Source of the DNA: Gammaproteobacteria bacterium
GTDB taxonomy: Bacteria > Pseudomonadota > Gammaproteobacteria > Steroidobacterales > Rariloculaceae
Direction of reading: 5' to 3'
DNA: 31,631 nucleotides
Assembly: GCA_004357505.1 (NCBI GenBank)
Contig: SMWC01000066.1
Span: 1 to 31,631 of the forward strand
Made by a program: the position numbers and the translations under genes. Every line of letters begins with the position of its first letter. Positions within the stretch are counted from its first letter, which is position 1. The notes beneath the pieces are model-generated. The model saw nothing but the letters and a program-made list of their open reading frames with translations. It searched no databases and had not been told where the DNA came from. Below are positions 24,455 through 31,631 of the stretch, piece after piece.

Positions 24455-24481
24455 GTTAGATATTTGGTTGGCGGGTCGAGG

Positions 24482-24919
24482 TTAGTCGACGACTAGCCCT
24501 GCGAGTTCTGCGGGCGTGACAGCAAGGGCGCGGGCCACCATATCGAAGAAATCGACTTCTCGGGAGGTCACTCGCGTATCGCTCTTTATAACTTCGGCGA
24601 GCGCCTGCACGGTTGTGACACGACTGGTGGCGTCGAGCTTGCGTCCGCAACTCGACAGAAACTTTTCCAACGATGCCGTCTCGTAGAGATCGGAGGCTGC
24701 CGCCACTCGGATACTTGCGGCACTGATATCCTTGCCGGTAGTTTTCTTGACAATCGCCTGAACCGTCTCGACCTCGACGGGCGCGATATTCGCATCAGAG
24801 CTTGACGCGCGCGCGAGTGTCATGAGCAGGACTTCCCGAAACAGTTGCTTCTTTTCCTCCGGGGTCAAATCGGTACCGCGAAAGATTTTCAGGACATTAC
24901 TGAGATCGGCAATACTCAT
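24482..24919 (-). CDS. TerB-like family protein
   Basis: This 145-residue all-helical acidic protein resembles the TerB/DjlA-type helical domain. An N-terminal helix pair contains LTPEEKKQLFREVLLMTLARAS, then SSDANIAPVEVETVQAIV, the acidic segment corresponding to the family's DGxI-E metal site, and a second repeat with SDTRVTSREVDFFDMVARAL. No signal peptide or membrane segment is present. It stands alone, converging on the cyclase-like gene with a 27-base gap. TerB proteins are often associated with stress responses, but no specific role can be read here. Confidence 0.68.
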   Translation of the reverse strand: MSIADLSNVLKIFRGTDLTPEEKKQLFREVLLMTLARASSSDANIAPVEVETVQAIVKKTTGKDISAASIRVAAASDLYETASLEKFLSSCGRKLDATSRVTTVQALAEVIKSDTRVTSREVDFFDMVARALAVTPAELAGLVVD

Positions 24920-25140
24920 AGTTCAGGGTCTCTTGTTGCTCTGATTGTGGTTCGCCGTGAGCCAGTACGGCGAACATGGCCGAAGTATACACATCGCAGG
25001 TAGCAGATTGCACACAGCAGGGTTGCTATGATCGCGGCCTCATTGTGTAGCCTCATAAACGCAGCCCTCTCGATTGAGGGTCACGCAAACTCACGAGCGC
25101 TGTTGACGTGAGCTTGTATCGCATCCGAGTTTTATGACAT

Positions 25141-25217
<77 letters not shown>

Positions 25218-25330
25218 ATCATGATCGCAAGTTTAACCAAAACCATCGGTTCTGGGGAATTAAATGGGTTTGGCTAGTGGTCCAACAAGGCTTTGTTGAT
25301 GAGTTCAGCGAGTCGTGAAGCGGTTGACTG

Positions 25331-25687
25331 CTAGCGTCGTAGGAGTCGAAGGATGTCCTCGAGCTCGACACGGACCTGTTTTATAATCTGCTGGCTCTGA
25401 CTCGTATCACTGCGGGCTTCGTCCCCGGTAAGCTTCTGTCGTGCGCCGCCAATCGTAAAACCATCCGCATAGAGAAGTCCCCGGATCTGCCGAATGATGA
25501 GTACATCTTGACGTTGATAGTAGCGTCGATTACCGCGCCGTTTGACAGGCTTGAGCTGCGGGAACTCCTGCTCCCAATATCTGAGAACATGCGCCTTCAC
25601 CCCGCAAAGATCGCTTACTTCACCAATCGTGAAATAGCGCTTGCCTGGGATCGGAGGAAGCTCGTCGTTATTCCCGGGTTCCAGCAT
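25331..25687 (-). CDS. MerR-family transcriptional regulator of the ihfA locus
   Basis: This 118-residue protein has the MerR DNA-binding domain YFTIGEVSDLCGVKAHVLRYWEQEF (about 18-42) with the wing RRGNRRYYQRQDV, then a short coiled coil and no effector domain. It overlaps the 3' end of ihfA by 20 bases. The same partner gene follows ihfA in Pseudomonas and many other gammaproteobacteria; its targets are unknown to me. It is the last protein gene of the infC operon, before tRNA-Pro. Confidence 0.9.
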   Translation of the reverse strand: MLEPGNNDELPPIPGKRYFTIGEVSDLCGVKAHVLRYWEQEFPQLKPVKRRGNRRYYQRQDVLIIRQIRGLLYADGFTIGGARQKLTGDEARSDTSQSQQIIKQVRVELEDILRLLRR

Positions 25688-25967
25688 AGGCCTCTACTCG
25701 TGCCTTTAGTTTTTGGCCTGGCCGAAAGGTCACAACCCGTCGCGCGGTAATCGGGATCTCTTCTCCAGTCTTCGGGTTACGGCCGGGGCGTCGATTCTTA
25801 TCCCGCAAGTCGAAGTTCCCGAACCCGGATAGTTTGACCTGTTCGCCTGTTGCCAGTGCCGCACGCAGGGTCTCATAAAAAAAGTCGACCAGTTCGCGTG
25901 CTTCGCGTTTATTCAAGCCAAGTTCGTTAAAGAGCGACTCGGCCATGTCAGCTTTGGTGAGTGCCAT
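25668..25967 (-). CDS. ihfA: Integration host factor, alpha subunit
   Basis: IhfA pairs with IhfB to bend DNA in recombination, replication and transcription. The 99-residue protein has the HU/IHF fold: MALTKADMAESLFNEL, then VKLSGFGNFDLRDK and the DNA-inserting beta arm GRNPKTGEEIPITAR with its conserved Pro, followed by VVTFRPGQKLK. It lies 21 bases after pheT, as in E. coli. The N-terminal ALTKADMAE and the arm sequence favour the alpha over the beta subunit or HU. Confidence 0.95.
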   Translation of the reverse strand: MALTKADMAESLFNELGLNKREARELVDFFYETLRAALATGEQVKLSGFGNFDLRDKNRRPGRNPKTGEEIPITARRVVTFRPGQKLKARVEAYAGTRE

Positions 25968-25988
25968 AAATGGGTCTTCGATTATTCG

Positions 25989-28364
25989 TTAAGTTCTTAT
26001 TGTGGCCCCGAGCACACGCCCCAGATGCTCTGTTACGGACGACACCGTTCGGTCCGCATCCGCGTCAGTAAGGGTGCGGGATGTGTCTTGCAAAATCAAC
26101 CCTAAAGCGACGCTTTTTTGTCCTGAATCGATGCCTTCACCACGGTAGACGTCAAAGATCACGACATTTTGTAACACGTCACCGGCATTCTCGCGGACGG
26201 TCTCGATGATTTGGTCCACGGAAACGTTTTCTTCGACGAGTAGTGCAAGGTCTCTTCGGACCGACGGAAATTTTGAGTAAGCGCGAAAATTCGGTAGCGT
26301 AGATTGCAGCGTTTGTTCTAAGCGGAGTGCAAACAAGATCACATTCGTTCGTAATTCCAGGCGGTGTTCCAAGACAGGGTGCAGTGAACCCAACCAACCA
26401 ATATCTTCTCCAGCGAGCTGTATTCTAGCGGTCTGTCCGGGTCGTAGCGCAGGGTGCTCGGCGGGAGAGAATCGGATCTCATCGAGCCTGCCGGTGATCT
26501 GAAAAATCGCTTCGATGTCGGCCTTCACATCGAAAAAATCGACGCCTGTGGCTGCGAAATCCCAGTGTTCTGGCCATCGGCTTCCGGCTACAAGCCCTGC
26601 CAGTACTGGGGTTTCCTCGATCTTGCTCGCTACAACCGAGAATTGCCCGCCGATCTCAAAAAGTCTCATGCGACTCAGTTGCCGGCTCAGATTCAGCCTT
26701 GCCGTGGTCAGTAATCCGGACCAGAGCGAGCGACGCATGACACTCAGATCCTTGGAGATTGGATTGACCAACTTCGCCGTCGGCGCTCCTGGGTTGATCG
26801 CGTTTTCCAGCTCCTCATCGACGAAGCTATACGAAATAATCTCAGAGTAACCACGCGCGGCCAGCAGGTCGGCAAGTCGTTCTTCGGGCACCCGACTCTC
26901 GGTTACTGTACCGAGATGAACCTTACTCAACTCCGGGGTTATCGGAATATTGTCATAGCCGATCATGCGCGCGACCTCCTCCACCAGGTCTTCTTCGATA
27001 CGCAGATCAAAGCGATATCCTGGCGGCGTGACGCGCCATCCATTTCGCTTTCGTTTCACATCCATCGCGAGAATTTTCAATATGCGCTCAACATTCTCCG
27101 CACTCACGTCTAGACCGAGTAAGGCTTGCAACCGCTCATGCCGCAGTAGGATCGGTTTGTTCGCGGCCAGATGCTCAGGCAATTTGGTCTCGACACACGG
27201 GCCCGGTTCACCGCCCACGATATCGAGCAATAACTCTGTGGCCCGTTCGATCGCGCGGGCCTGATGCTCGGGGTCGACGCCGCGCTCAAAGCGCATGGAG
27301 GCGTCAGTGTGCAGCCCGAAACGCCGCGCTCTACCGGCAATCGCCGGAGGCGAAAAATAGGCTGCTTCGAGGAAGATGTCCTGGGTTTTAGCATCGACGG
27401 CCGTACGCTGGCCGCCCATGATGCCGGCGAGTCCGATAGCTCCCGCCTTGTCTGCGATCACCATAACGTCTGCGTCAAGGTTGATCTCGCGGCCATCCAG
27501 CAATGTCAGTTTTTCGCCTTTGCGTGCCAATCGCACGACAATCCTGGTATCGATTTTCCGCTCGTCATAGCTATGCAGGGGCTGGCCGAGTTCGAGCATC
27601 ACGTAGTTGGTCACATCCACTACGGGATGTATCGGTCGCAATCCCGCGCGGCGCAGACGTTCAGTGAGCCACACCGGCGAGGTGGCCGTATTAGAGATTC
27701 CGCGAACGATGCGGCCAACGAATCTTGGGCAACCGGCGTTTGCTTCGAGCTTGACGTTAAGGGTGTCCGAGCTCTGCGCCGCAACCGGCGAACTCGCCAG
27801 GGTCTCGAGCTTCAGTCCCTGAGTAGCGGCAATCTCGCGAGCGATACCCAGGACACTAAAACAGTCGCCGCGATTCGGAGTCAGGTCGATATCCAGAATC
27901 GCGTCGTCGAGTTGTAGATGCTCTCGAATCAACTGACCCAGTGGGGCGTCGTTCGGCAGCTCAAAAAGGCCGTCGGACGCTTCCGAAAGTCCGAGATCTT
28001 TCTCGGAGCAAAGCATGCCGTCGGACGATACGCCTCTGAGCTTGGCTCGGCCGATCTTTACCCCACCCGGTAGCAGTGCTCCGACCGGGGCAAAAGGCAC
28101 TCTGAGCCCGCTCGTGGCGTTAGGTGCCCCACAGACGACCACGTGTTGCTTGCGGCCGTCATTGACGTTGCACACGACGAGCCGGTCTGCGTCAGGATGT
28201 GGCTCGACTGCCGTGATCTCCGCTACGACGGGTCCCTCGAAGTCGGGCGCGGCAGCCTCCACCGAGTCCACTTCTAGCCCGGCCACGGTCAACCGCTCAG
28301 CGAGCTGAGCGGGCTCGAGATCAAATTTGACCCAGTCTCGGAGCCATTCGATATTCACACGCAC
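25989..28364 (-). CDS. pheT: Phenylalanyl-tRNA synthetase, beta subunit
   Basis: PheT forms the alpha2-beta2 enzyme with PheS and carries tRNA recognition and editing. Starting at GTG 28364 gives 791 residues (E. coli 795) beginning MRVNIEWLRDWVKF. The N-terminal tRNA-binding domain is followed by the B3/B4 editing region (near VGRIVRGISNT and ELGQPLHSYD), the B5 domain, and a C-terminal anticodon-binding domain with KFPSVRRDLALLVEE. A frame open about 34 codons further upstream runs into pheS and has no family similarity. The start lies 12 bases inside the pheS 3' end region on the transcript. Confidence 0.95.
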   Translation of the reverse strand: MRVNIEWLRDWVKFDLEPAQLAERLTVAGLEVDSVEAAAPDFEGPVVAEITAVEPHPDADRLVVCNVNDGRKQHVVVCGAPNATSGLRVPFAPVGALLPGGVKIGRAKLRGVSSDGMLCSEKDLGLSEASDGLFELPNDAPLGQLIREHLQLDDAILDIDLTPNRGDCFSVLGIAREIAATQGLKLETLASSPVAAQSSDTLNVKLEANAGCPRFVGRIVRGISNTATSPVWLTERLRRAGLRPIHPVVDVTNYVMLELGQPLHSYDERKIDTRIVVRLARKGEKLTLLDGREINLDADVMVIADKAGAIGLAGIMGGQRTAVDAKTQDIFLEAAYFSPPAIAGRARRFGLHTDASMRFERGVDPEHQARAIERATELLLDIVGGEPGPCVETKLPEHLAANKPILLRHERLQALLGLDVSAENVERILKILAMDVKRKRNGWRVTPPGYRFDLRIEEDLVEEVARMIGYDNIPITPELSKVHLGTVTESRVPEERLADLLAARGYSEIISYSFVDEELENAINPGAPTAKLVNPISKDLSVMRRSLWSGLLTTARLNLSRQLSRMRLFEIGGQFSVVASKIEETPVLAGLVAGSRWPEHWDFAATGVDFFDVKADIEAIFQITGRLDEIRFSPAEHPALRPGQTARIQLAGEDIGWLGSLHPVLEHRLELRTNVILFALRLEQTLQSTLPNFRAYSKFPSVRRDLALLVEENVSVDQIIETVRENAGDVLQNVVIFDVYRGEGIDSGQKSVALGLILQDTSRTLTDADADRTVSSVTEHLGRVLGATIRT

Positions 28365-28374
28365 GGCAGGTGAC

Positions 28375-29358
28375 TCATCTGAACTGCTCGAGAAAACGAA
28401 TGTCGTTCTCGAAAAAAAGACGTAGATCATCCACGCCGTAGCGCAACATCGCGAGGCGTTCGACACCGAATCCGAGTGCGTACCCGGTATATTCCTCAGG
28501 GTCCACGCCGACGTTTTTTAGGACCTTCGGATGCACCATGCCGCAGCCTAGAATTTCCAGCCAGCGGCCAGACTCAGATAGCACATCGACCTCCGCGGAC
28601 GGTTCGGTGAACGGAAAGTAGGATGGTCGAAATCGCAGCTCTACTTCTCGCTCGAAGAAGCTCGAGAGAAATTCGTAGGTGAATGACTTCAGATTCGCAA
28701 AGCTGATACCACGGTCAACCGTCAGGACCTCCACCTGGGTGAACATCGGAGTGTGCGTCAGGTCCGAGTCGCAGCGGTACGCTCGGCCCGGAGCGATCAA
28801 CCGAATCGGTACACCGTGTTTCTCCATCGCCCGTATCTGCACCGGAGATGTGTGCGTCCTGAGTAACAGCCCGGACTCCAGGTAGAACGTGTCGTGCATG
28901 GCGCGAGCTGGGTGATCTTTTGGAATGTTCAACGCCGTGAAGTTGTAGTACTCATCTTCTACTTCAGGACCCGTATGCACCTCGAAACCTGCATGGGCGA
29001 AGATGCGCAGCATACGGCGCAACGTTCGTGTCACAGGATGCAGCGTGCCAGAGACATGACCACGGCCCGGTAGTGAAACGTCCAGACCGTCCGCTTGCAG
29101 GGTTGCCTGAATTCGCTCCTTTTCAAGCACGTTCCGGCGCGTTTTAATGGCGGCCGTCAGAGCCTGTTTCGCCTCGTTGATGATTTGGCCCGCAGCGGGG
29201 CGTTCGTCGGCGGAGAGCCCGCCGAGTTCTTTGAGACGGACGGTGAGTAGACCCTTGCGGCCGAGATATTTGACACGTACAGCATCCAGCTCGTCCAGGG
29301 TCGTAGTGCCTTCGACGGCATCCCGGGCTTGGTTAAGCAGTTGGGCGGTCTGGTTCAC
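28375..29358 (-). CDS. pheS: Phenylalanyl-tRNA synthetase, alpha subunit
   Basis: PheS holds the aminoacylation site. The 327 residues equal the E. coli length. An N-terminal coiled coil (1-85) precedes the class II catalytic domain with GTLHPVTRTLR, motif 2 in RLIAPGRAYRCDSDLTHTPMF, and motif 3 in GYALGFGVERLAMLRYG. It starts at GTG 29358 with AGGAAA upstream, 31 bases after rplT. No room remains for the pheM leader and attenuator found in E. coli, so phenylalanine control by attenuation seems absent. Confidence 0.96.
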   Translation of the reverse strand: MNQTAQLLNQARDAVEGTTTLDELDAVRVKYLGRKGLLTVRLKELGGLSADERPAAGQIINEAKQALTAAIKTRRNVLEKERIQATLQADGLDVSLPGRGHVSGTLHPVTRTLRRMLRIFAHAGFEVHTGPEVEDEYYNFTALNIPKDHPARAMHDTFYLESGLLLRTHTSPVQIRAMEKHGVPIRLIAPGRAYRCDSDLTHTPMFTQVEVLTVDRGISFANLKSFTYEFLSSFFEREVELRFRPSYFPFTEPSAEVDVLSESGRWLEILGCGMVHPKVLKNVGVDPEEYTGYALGFGVERLAMLRYGVDDLRLFFENDIRFLEQFR

Positions 29359-29389
29359 CGCGGAGTTTCCTGCCCAGATCCGACAGGAT

Positions 29390-29749
29390 CTAGGATGCGA
29401 GAGCTTCTTTAGCAGCCTCCGCGATCGCGGCGAAGGCCGCTTGGTCGTAAACCGCGATGTCAGCTAGAATTTTTCGATCGATTTCAATCTCAGCACGAGT
29501 AAGACCGTGGATGAGTCGGCTGTAAGACAGCCCATGACCTCGTGCTGCGGCGTTAATGCGTATGATCCACAGCGCTCGGAACTGCCGTTTACGTTGGCGC
29601 CGGTCGCGGTAGGCGTACTGACCCGCTTTGATGACAGCTTGTTTCGCAACGCGATAGATCTTGCTGCGAGCGCCGTAGTAACCCTTCGCCTGGTCGAGCA
29701 CCTTTTTATGGCGAGCTCTGGCAACCACTCCACGTTTTACTCTGGCCAT
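29390..29749 (-). CDS. rplT: Ribosomal protein L20
   Basis: L20 is an early 50S assembly protein and, in the family, a translational repressor of its own operon. The 119-residue protein begins MARVKRGVVARARHKKVL and continues AKGYYGARSKIYRVAKQAV and RALWIIRINAAARGHG, all diagnostic, with the basic N-terminal extension that threads into 23S rRNA. It follows rpmI by nine bases. Confidence 0.97.
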   Translation of the reverse strand: MARVKRGVVARARHKKVLDQAKGYYGARSKIYRVAKQAVIKAGQYAYRDRRQRKRQFRALWIIRINAAARGHGLSYSRLIHGLTRAEIEIDRKILADIAVYDQAAFAAIAEAAKEALAS

Positions 29750-29758
29750 TTTGCGTCC

Positions 29759-29956
29759 TCAGCTGTAAGGCAGTAGTTTGCGAACGGCTTTCTGATCGGC
29801 GTGAGCGATCTGCAGGGTCGCCCCGAGTTGCCGCTTTCTTTTCGGGCTTTTCTTCGTCAGGATATGGCTACGGAAGGACTGACCGCGTTTATAGCCACCC
29901 TTGGCGGTACGGGAGAACCGCTTCGCGGCCCCCCGATTGGTTTTAAGCTTCGGCAT
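29759..29956 (-). CDS. rpmI: Ribosomal protein L35
   Basis: L35 is a small, very basic 50S protein. The 65 residues start MPKLKTNRGAAKRF and include HILTKKSPKRKRQL, matching the family over its whole length. GAGGAGA precedes the ATG. A 123-base spacer to infC contains the hairpin structure described separately. In E. coli, repression by L20 acts at this gene. Confidence 0.97.
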   Translation of the reverse strand: MPKLKTNRGAAKRFSRTAKGGYKRGQSFRSHILTKKSPKRKRQLGATLQIAHADQKAVRKLLPYS

Positions 29957-29976
29957 CTCTATCTCCTCATATGTAG

Positions 29977-30014
29977 CCGAACGAGTATTGCCTGAGACTC
30001 GTCGGGCGGCTCAG
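29977..30014 (-). promoter_or_regulatory. Candidate L20 operator (hairpin with pseudoknot) before rpmI
   Basis: On the transcribed strand CCGACGAGT (30005-29997) and ACTCGTTCGG (29986-29977) form a stem with one bulged base just upstream of the rpmI ribosome site. Its loop contains CTCAG, complementary to CTGAG at 30014-30010 directly upstream of the stem, which would make a pseudoknot. L20 represses rpmI through a pseudoknot in E. coli; assigning that role here is inference. Confidence 0.42.
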
Positions 30015-30079
30015 ACCCTTTTATAGAGACAACGCCTTCGTCTGTATTGGGTCAAGCACTTTTTGTGACCTGTTGTCGT

Positions 30080-30607
30080 CTAGTTAGCAGACCGCTTCTT
30101 TGGTGCGATGATCATGATCATCTGGCGGCCTTCAAGCTGCGGGAGCTGCTCTATCGTGCCGTATTCCTCAAGGTCCTCTCGCACACGCCGTAGTAAGTCG
30201 ACCCCCACTTCCTGGTGCGCCATCTCTCTACCACGAAAGCGAAGGGTCACCTTGGTCTTGTCACCTGCGGTCAGGAATTTGATCAGATTACGCAATTTAA
30301 TCTGATAATCGGATTTCTCCGTGCCCGGCCGAAATTTGATCTCCTTGACGTGGGTCTGCTTTTGCTTCCGTCGAGCAGACTGAGCCTTCTTGTTCTGCTC
30401 GAATACGAACTTGCCGTAATCCATTACTCGGCAGACCGGCGGTTCGGAATTTGGGGCCACTTCTACCAGATCCATGCCCGCCGTCTGCGCTTGTTCTAAA
30501 GCTTCTGCGATCGGCATGACACCGACCTGCTCCCCATTAGCACCGATTACTCGGACATCGGGCGTGGTGATCTCGTCATTGCGTTTTACACGCTTAGCGT
30601 GGGCGAT
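30080..30607 (-). CDS. infC: Translation initiation factor IF-3 (apparent ATC start)
   Basis: IF-3 binds the 30S subunit and discriminates against non-standard start codons. From ATC 30607 the protein has 175 residues (E. coli 180). The N-domain contains VKRNDEITTPDVRVIGANGE and PPVCRVMDYGKFVFEQ, and the C-domain VKEIKFRPGTEKSDYQ, VTLRFRGREMAHQEVG and GRQMIMIIAPKK. The first in-frame ATG (30517) would remove 30 conserved residues, and an in-frame stop lies seven codons upstream of the ATC with no ATG, GTG or TTG between. AAGGAG sits six bases before the ATC. Rare AUU/AUC starts are the known autoregulatory device of infC. Confidence 0.93.
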   Translation of the reverse strand: MAHAKRVKRNDEITTPDVRVIGANGEQVGVMPIAEALEQAQTAGMDLVEVAPNSEPPVCRVMDYGKFVFEQNKKAQSARRKQKQTHVKEIKFRPGTEKSDYQIKLRNLIKFLTAGDKTKVTLRFRGREMAHQEVGVDLLRRVREDLEEYGTIEQLPQLEGRQMIMIIAPKKRSAN

Positions 30608-30757
30608 ACCGGACTCCTTACAACATCAGACTCTTAAAGCATAGCGGCCGTGACTCGCGTCTCCAGTGGGAGTATGACCCCTAAGTCGCGCGTGCCGACG
30701 GCCGTTTTGTTTGCCTACACCCGCGACTCAGGCACAAACCCACGCGGATCAAACGGA

Positions 30758-30786
30758 ATTGTAAGCCCGAGTCCGGGCCGACACAA
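30758..30786 (-). promoter_or_regulatory. Candidate promoter of the infC operon
   Basis: On the minus strand TTGTGT (30786-30781) is followed after exactly 17 bases by TACAAT (30763-30758), which matches the -10 consensus at five of six positions. The start near 30751 would give a leader of about 145 bases before infC. No thrS gene is seen upstream, so a separate promoter is expected here. Confidence 0.55.
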
Positions 30787-31018
30787 GGGCAGCGCCTGAC
30801 TAAAGACATTGATTATCATGGGCTTCCCGGAGCGATCTGTACGCGTGCCCCGTTCGCGAGCCTGGTATGCACCATCGCGTCGATTACGACAGAGACCCGA
30901 GATCCCTGCTCGGCGCATCAGCGAGGTGGTTCAATAGTCGGCCGCGGGGACGAGAATCACGTTGGTGATCAGACTCGCTCATCGTCAGGGACCTGTACTG
31001 AGCGCGTCGACGGCGAGG

Positions 31019-31222
31019 CTAGCGAGATGCGCGCGAACGCCCTCTAAGCCAACTCAACACGCTCTGCGCCCAGCGAACATAGGCTGCTGCAGGCCGGTAG
31101 CGATGCCGCCCAGTCGTGCCTTCGGTGATCTCCTCCAGCATGGCGCGGTTTCGAATCGCCTGTATTCTACTGGTGACGTCAGTGTCTCCAGCTTTTTGGT
31201 TCACAGAGTCAGTCTCATCCAT
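31019..31222 (-). CDS. Small hypothetical protein sharing a C-terminal signature with the next gene upstream
   Basis: This 67-residue frame starts with ATG 31222, with AGGA eight to ten bases upstream. It is charged and soluble-looking, and ends with a probable amphipathic helix AYVRWAQSVLSWLRGRSR. I do not recognise a family. The segment RWAQSVLSWL resembles RWTQRVLSWL at the end of the partial gene at 31512-31631, and the underlying DNA is about 81 percent identical over 32 bases. That recurrence is the best evidence that it is a real coding sequence. No terminator follows it before the infC promoter region. Confidence 0.42.
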   Translation of the reverse strand: MDETDSVNQKAGDTDVTSRIQAIRNRAMLEEITEGTTGRHRYRPAAAYVRWAQSVLSWLRGRSRASR

Positions 31223-31335
31223 TGCGTCGATCCTGGATGGTGTCCCGAAACCGTACTACGCGAGGGTTTCAGGGCAGCTCGATCATGTTGAGAAGGATCA
31301 ATAGGCGCAGGATCAGCCTTTCTCCGGCCAGATTA

Positions 31336-31351
31336 TGTGAACAGATTCACA
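31336..31351. promoter_or_regulatory. CRP/Vfr-type binding site
   Basis: TGTGAACAGATTCACA is an exact TGTGA-N6-TCACA inverted repeat, the CRP-family consensus. It lies about 120 bases upstream of the small gene at 31222 on the minus strand and overlaps CATAAT-like sequence. Which promoter it would serve is not clear. Confidence 0.5.
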
Positions 31352-31432
31352 CTTGAGAGCGATTTCCGGGTTCACGTGCGAATTTCACTGCGCTACCTGC
31401 GGACCAGTCCACGGTGCTAGAACCTTGTGGGC

Positions 31433-31463
31433 AAAAAAAAGCCCGGTTTTGACACCGGGCTTT
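31433..31463 (-). terminator. Intrinsic terminator of the upstream minus-strand gene
   Basis: AAAGCCCGGT (31438-31447) and ACCGGGCTTT (31454-31463) form a perfect 10-bp stem with a 6-base loop, followed in the minus direction by eight T (31440-31433). It lies about 50 bases after the stop of the partial gene. Confidence 0.88.
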
Positions 31464-31511
31464 GGGGGTTGATCCTGGACAGGCGGGGAGTGAGCCGCTG
31501 AAGAGGATCGA

Positions 31512-31631
31512 CTATCTGCTAAGCCAACTTAATACTCGCTGAGTCCAGCGAGCGCGGCTTTTGATCCCGGAAGTGTCCTCAAACGGATCTGGCACTTCCG
31601 CATAGAGCTGTAACTGATGGATAGCCCCAGA
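31512..31631 (-). CDS. Hypothetical protein (partial, C-terminus only)
   Basis: The last 39 codons of a minus-strand gene enter from the right edge and stop at TAG 31512-31514. The visible end reads LQLYAEVPDPFEDTSG, then IKSRARWTQRVLSWLSR. I do not recognise it; it is not the C-terminus of threonyl-tRNA synthetase, the usual gene upstream of infC. A clear terminator follows about 50 bases downstream, which supports it being a real gene end. Confidence 0.55.
   Translation of the reverse strand, partial: SGAIHQLQLYAEVPDPFEDTSGIKSRARWTQRVLSWLSR

Noticed and set aside
25066..25120. Two hairpins downstream of tRNA-Pro as a terminator
   Set aside because: Stems of five to six base pairs are present but no T-run follows in the direction of transcription.
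28365..28466. N-terminal extension of pheT by 34 codons
   Set aside because: It runs into pheS, reads as a Cys/Phe-rich sequence without family similarity, and GTG 28364 gives the expected length.
30515..30517. ATG as the infC start
   Set aside because: It would delete 30 residues that match the IF-3 N-domain and ignore the AAGGAG six bases before ATC 30607.
30715..30918. A 67-codon minus-strand frame upstream of infC
   Set aside because: It overlaps the best infC promoter, has no clear ribosome site and no recognisable domain; the equal length to the frame at 31019-31222 seems coincidental.

Overview
The window is a dense chromosomal stretch of a gammaproteobacterium, apparently an environmental lineage. 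Three things point there: the infC-rpmI-rplT-pheS-pheT-ihfA-merR order, a TonB2/TtpC-type energy-transduction cluster, and an aspartokinase/diaminopimelate decarboxylase fusion of the kind known from Xanthomonas and Xylella. I infer a relative of the Xanthomonadales or Nevskiales but cannot fix the genus. I see no insertion sequence, prophage or CRISPR array. The content is core metabolism and translation, so most of the novelty is in regulatory sequence and start codons.

Layout. Positions 1-3829 (minus strand): DUF3450 protein, TtpC/ExbB-like proton channel, ExbB, two ExbD paralogues and the start of TonB, a complete inner-membrane motor for TonB-dependent uptake. Positions 3830-4346: a gene-free divergent region. 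Positions 4347-11231 (plus): promoter, leucine leader peptide with attenuator, then ilvC-leuA-ilvE-leuC-leuD-leuB. This covers the isomeroreductase and transamination steps and the whole leucine branch, but acetolactate synthase is absent. Positions 11241-18408 (plus): a TrpR/YerC-family regulator with its own promoter and palindromic operator, then hisG-D-C-B-H-A-F-E. hisI is missing and hisF has no usable ATG, GTG or TTG start.

Positions 18540-23073 (minus): ilvD, a short Met-rich ORF, a strong terminator or attenuator, then lysC-lysA fused in one polypeptide. Positions 23141-24454 (plus): a protein with a cyclase-like domain. Positions 24482-24919 (minus): a TerB-like protein. Positions 25141-25217: tRNA-Pro(GGG). 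Positions 25331-30786 (minus): merR, ihfA, pheT, pheS, rplT, rpmI and infC behind a candidate promoter; infC appears to start at ATC. Positions 30787-31631: two small minus-strand reading frames sharing a C-terminal signature, a terminator and a consensus CRP half-site pair.

How the parts relate. ilvC, ilvE, leuABCD and, on the other strand, ilvD supply the branched-chain amino acids. The his operon makes histidine and lysAC makes lysine, so amino-acid biosynthesis is unusually concentrated here. The predicted controls differ by operon: ribosome-mediated attenuation for leu, a repressor-type operator for his, a possible attenuator for lysAC, and IF3-sensitive start codons for infC and hisF. 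All RNA structures and regulatory sites were found by eye and are untested.
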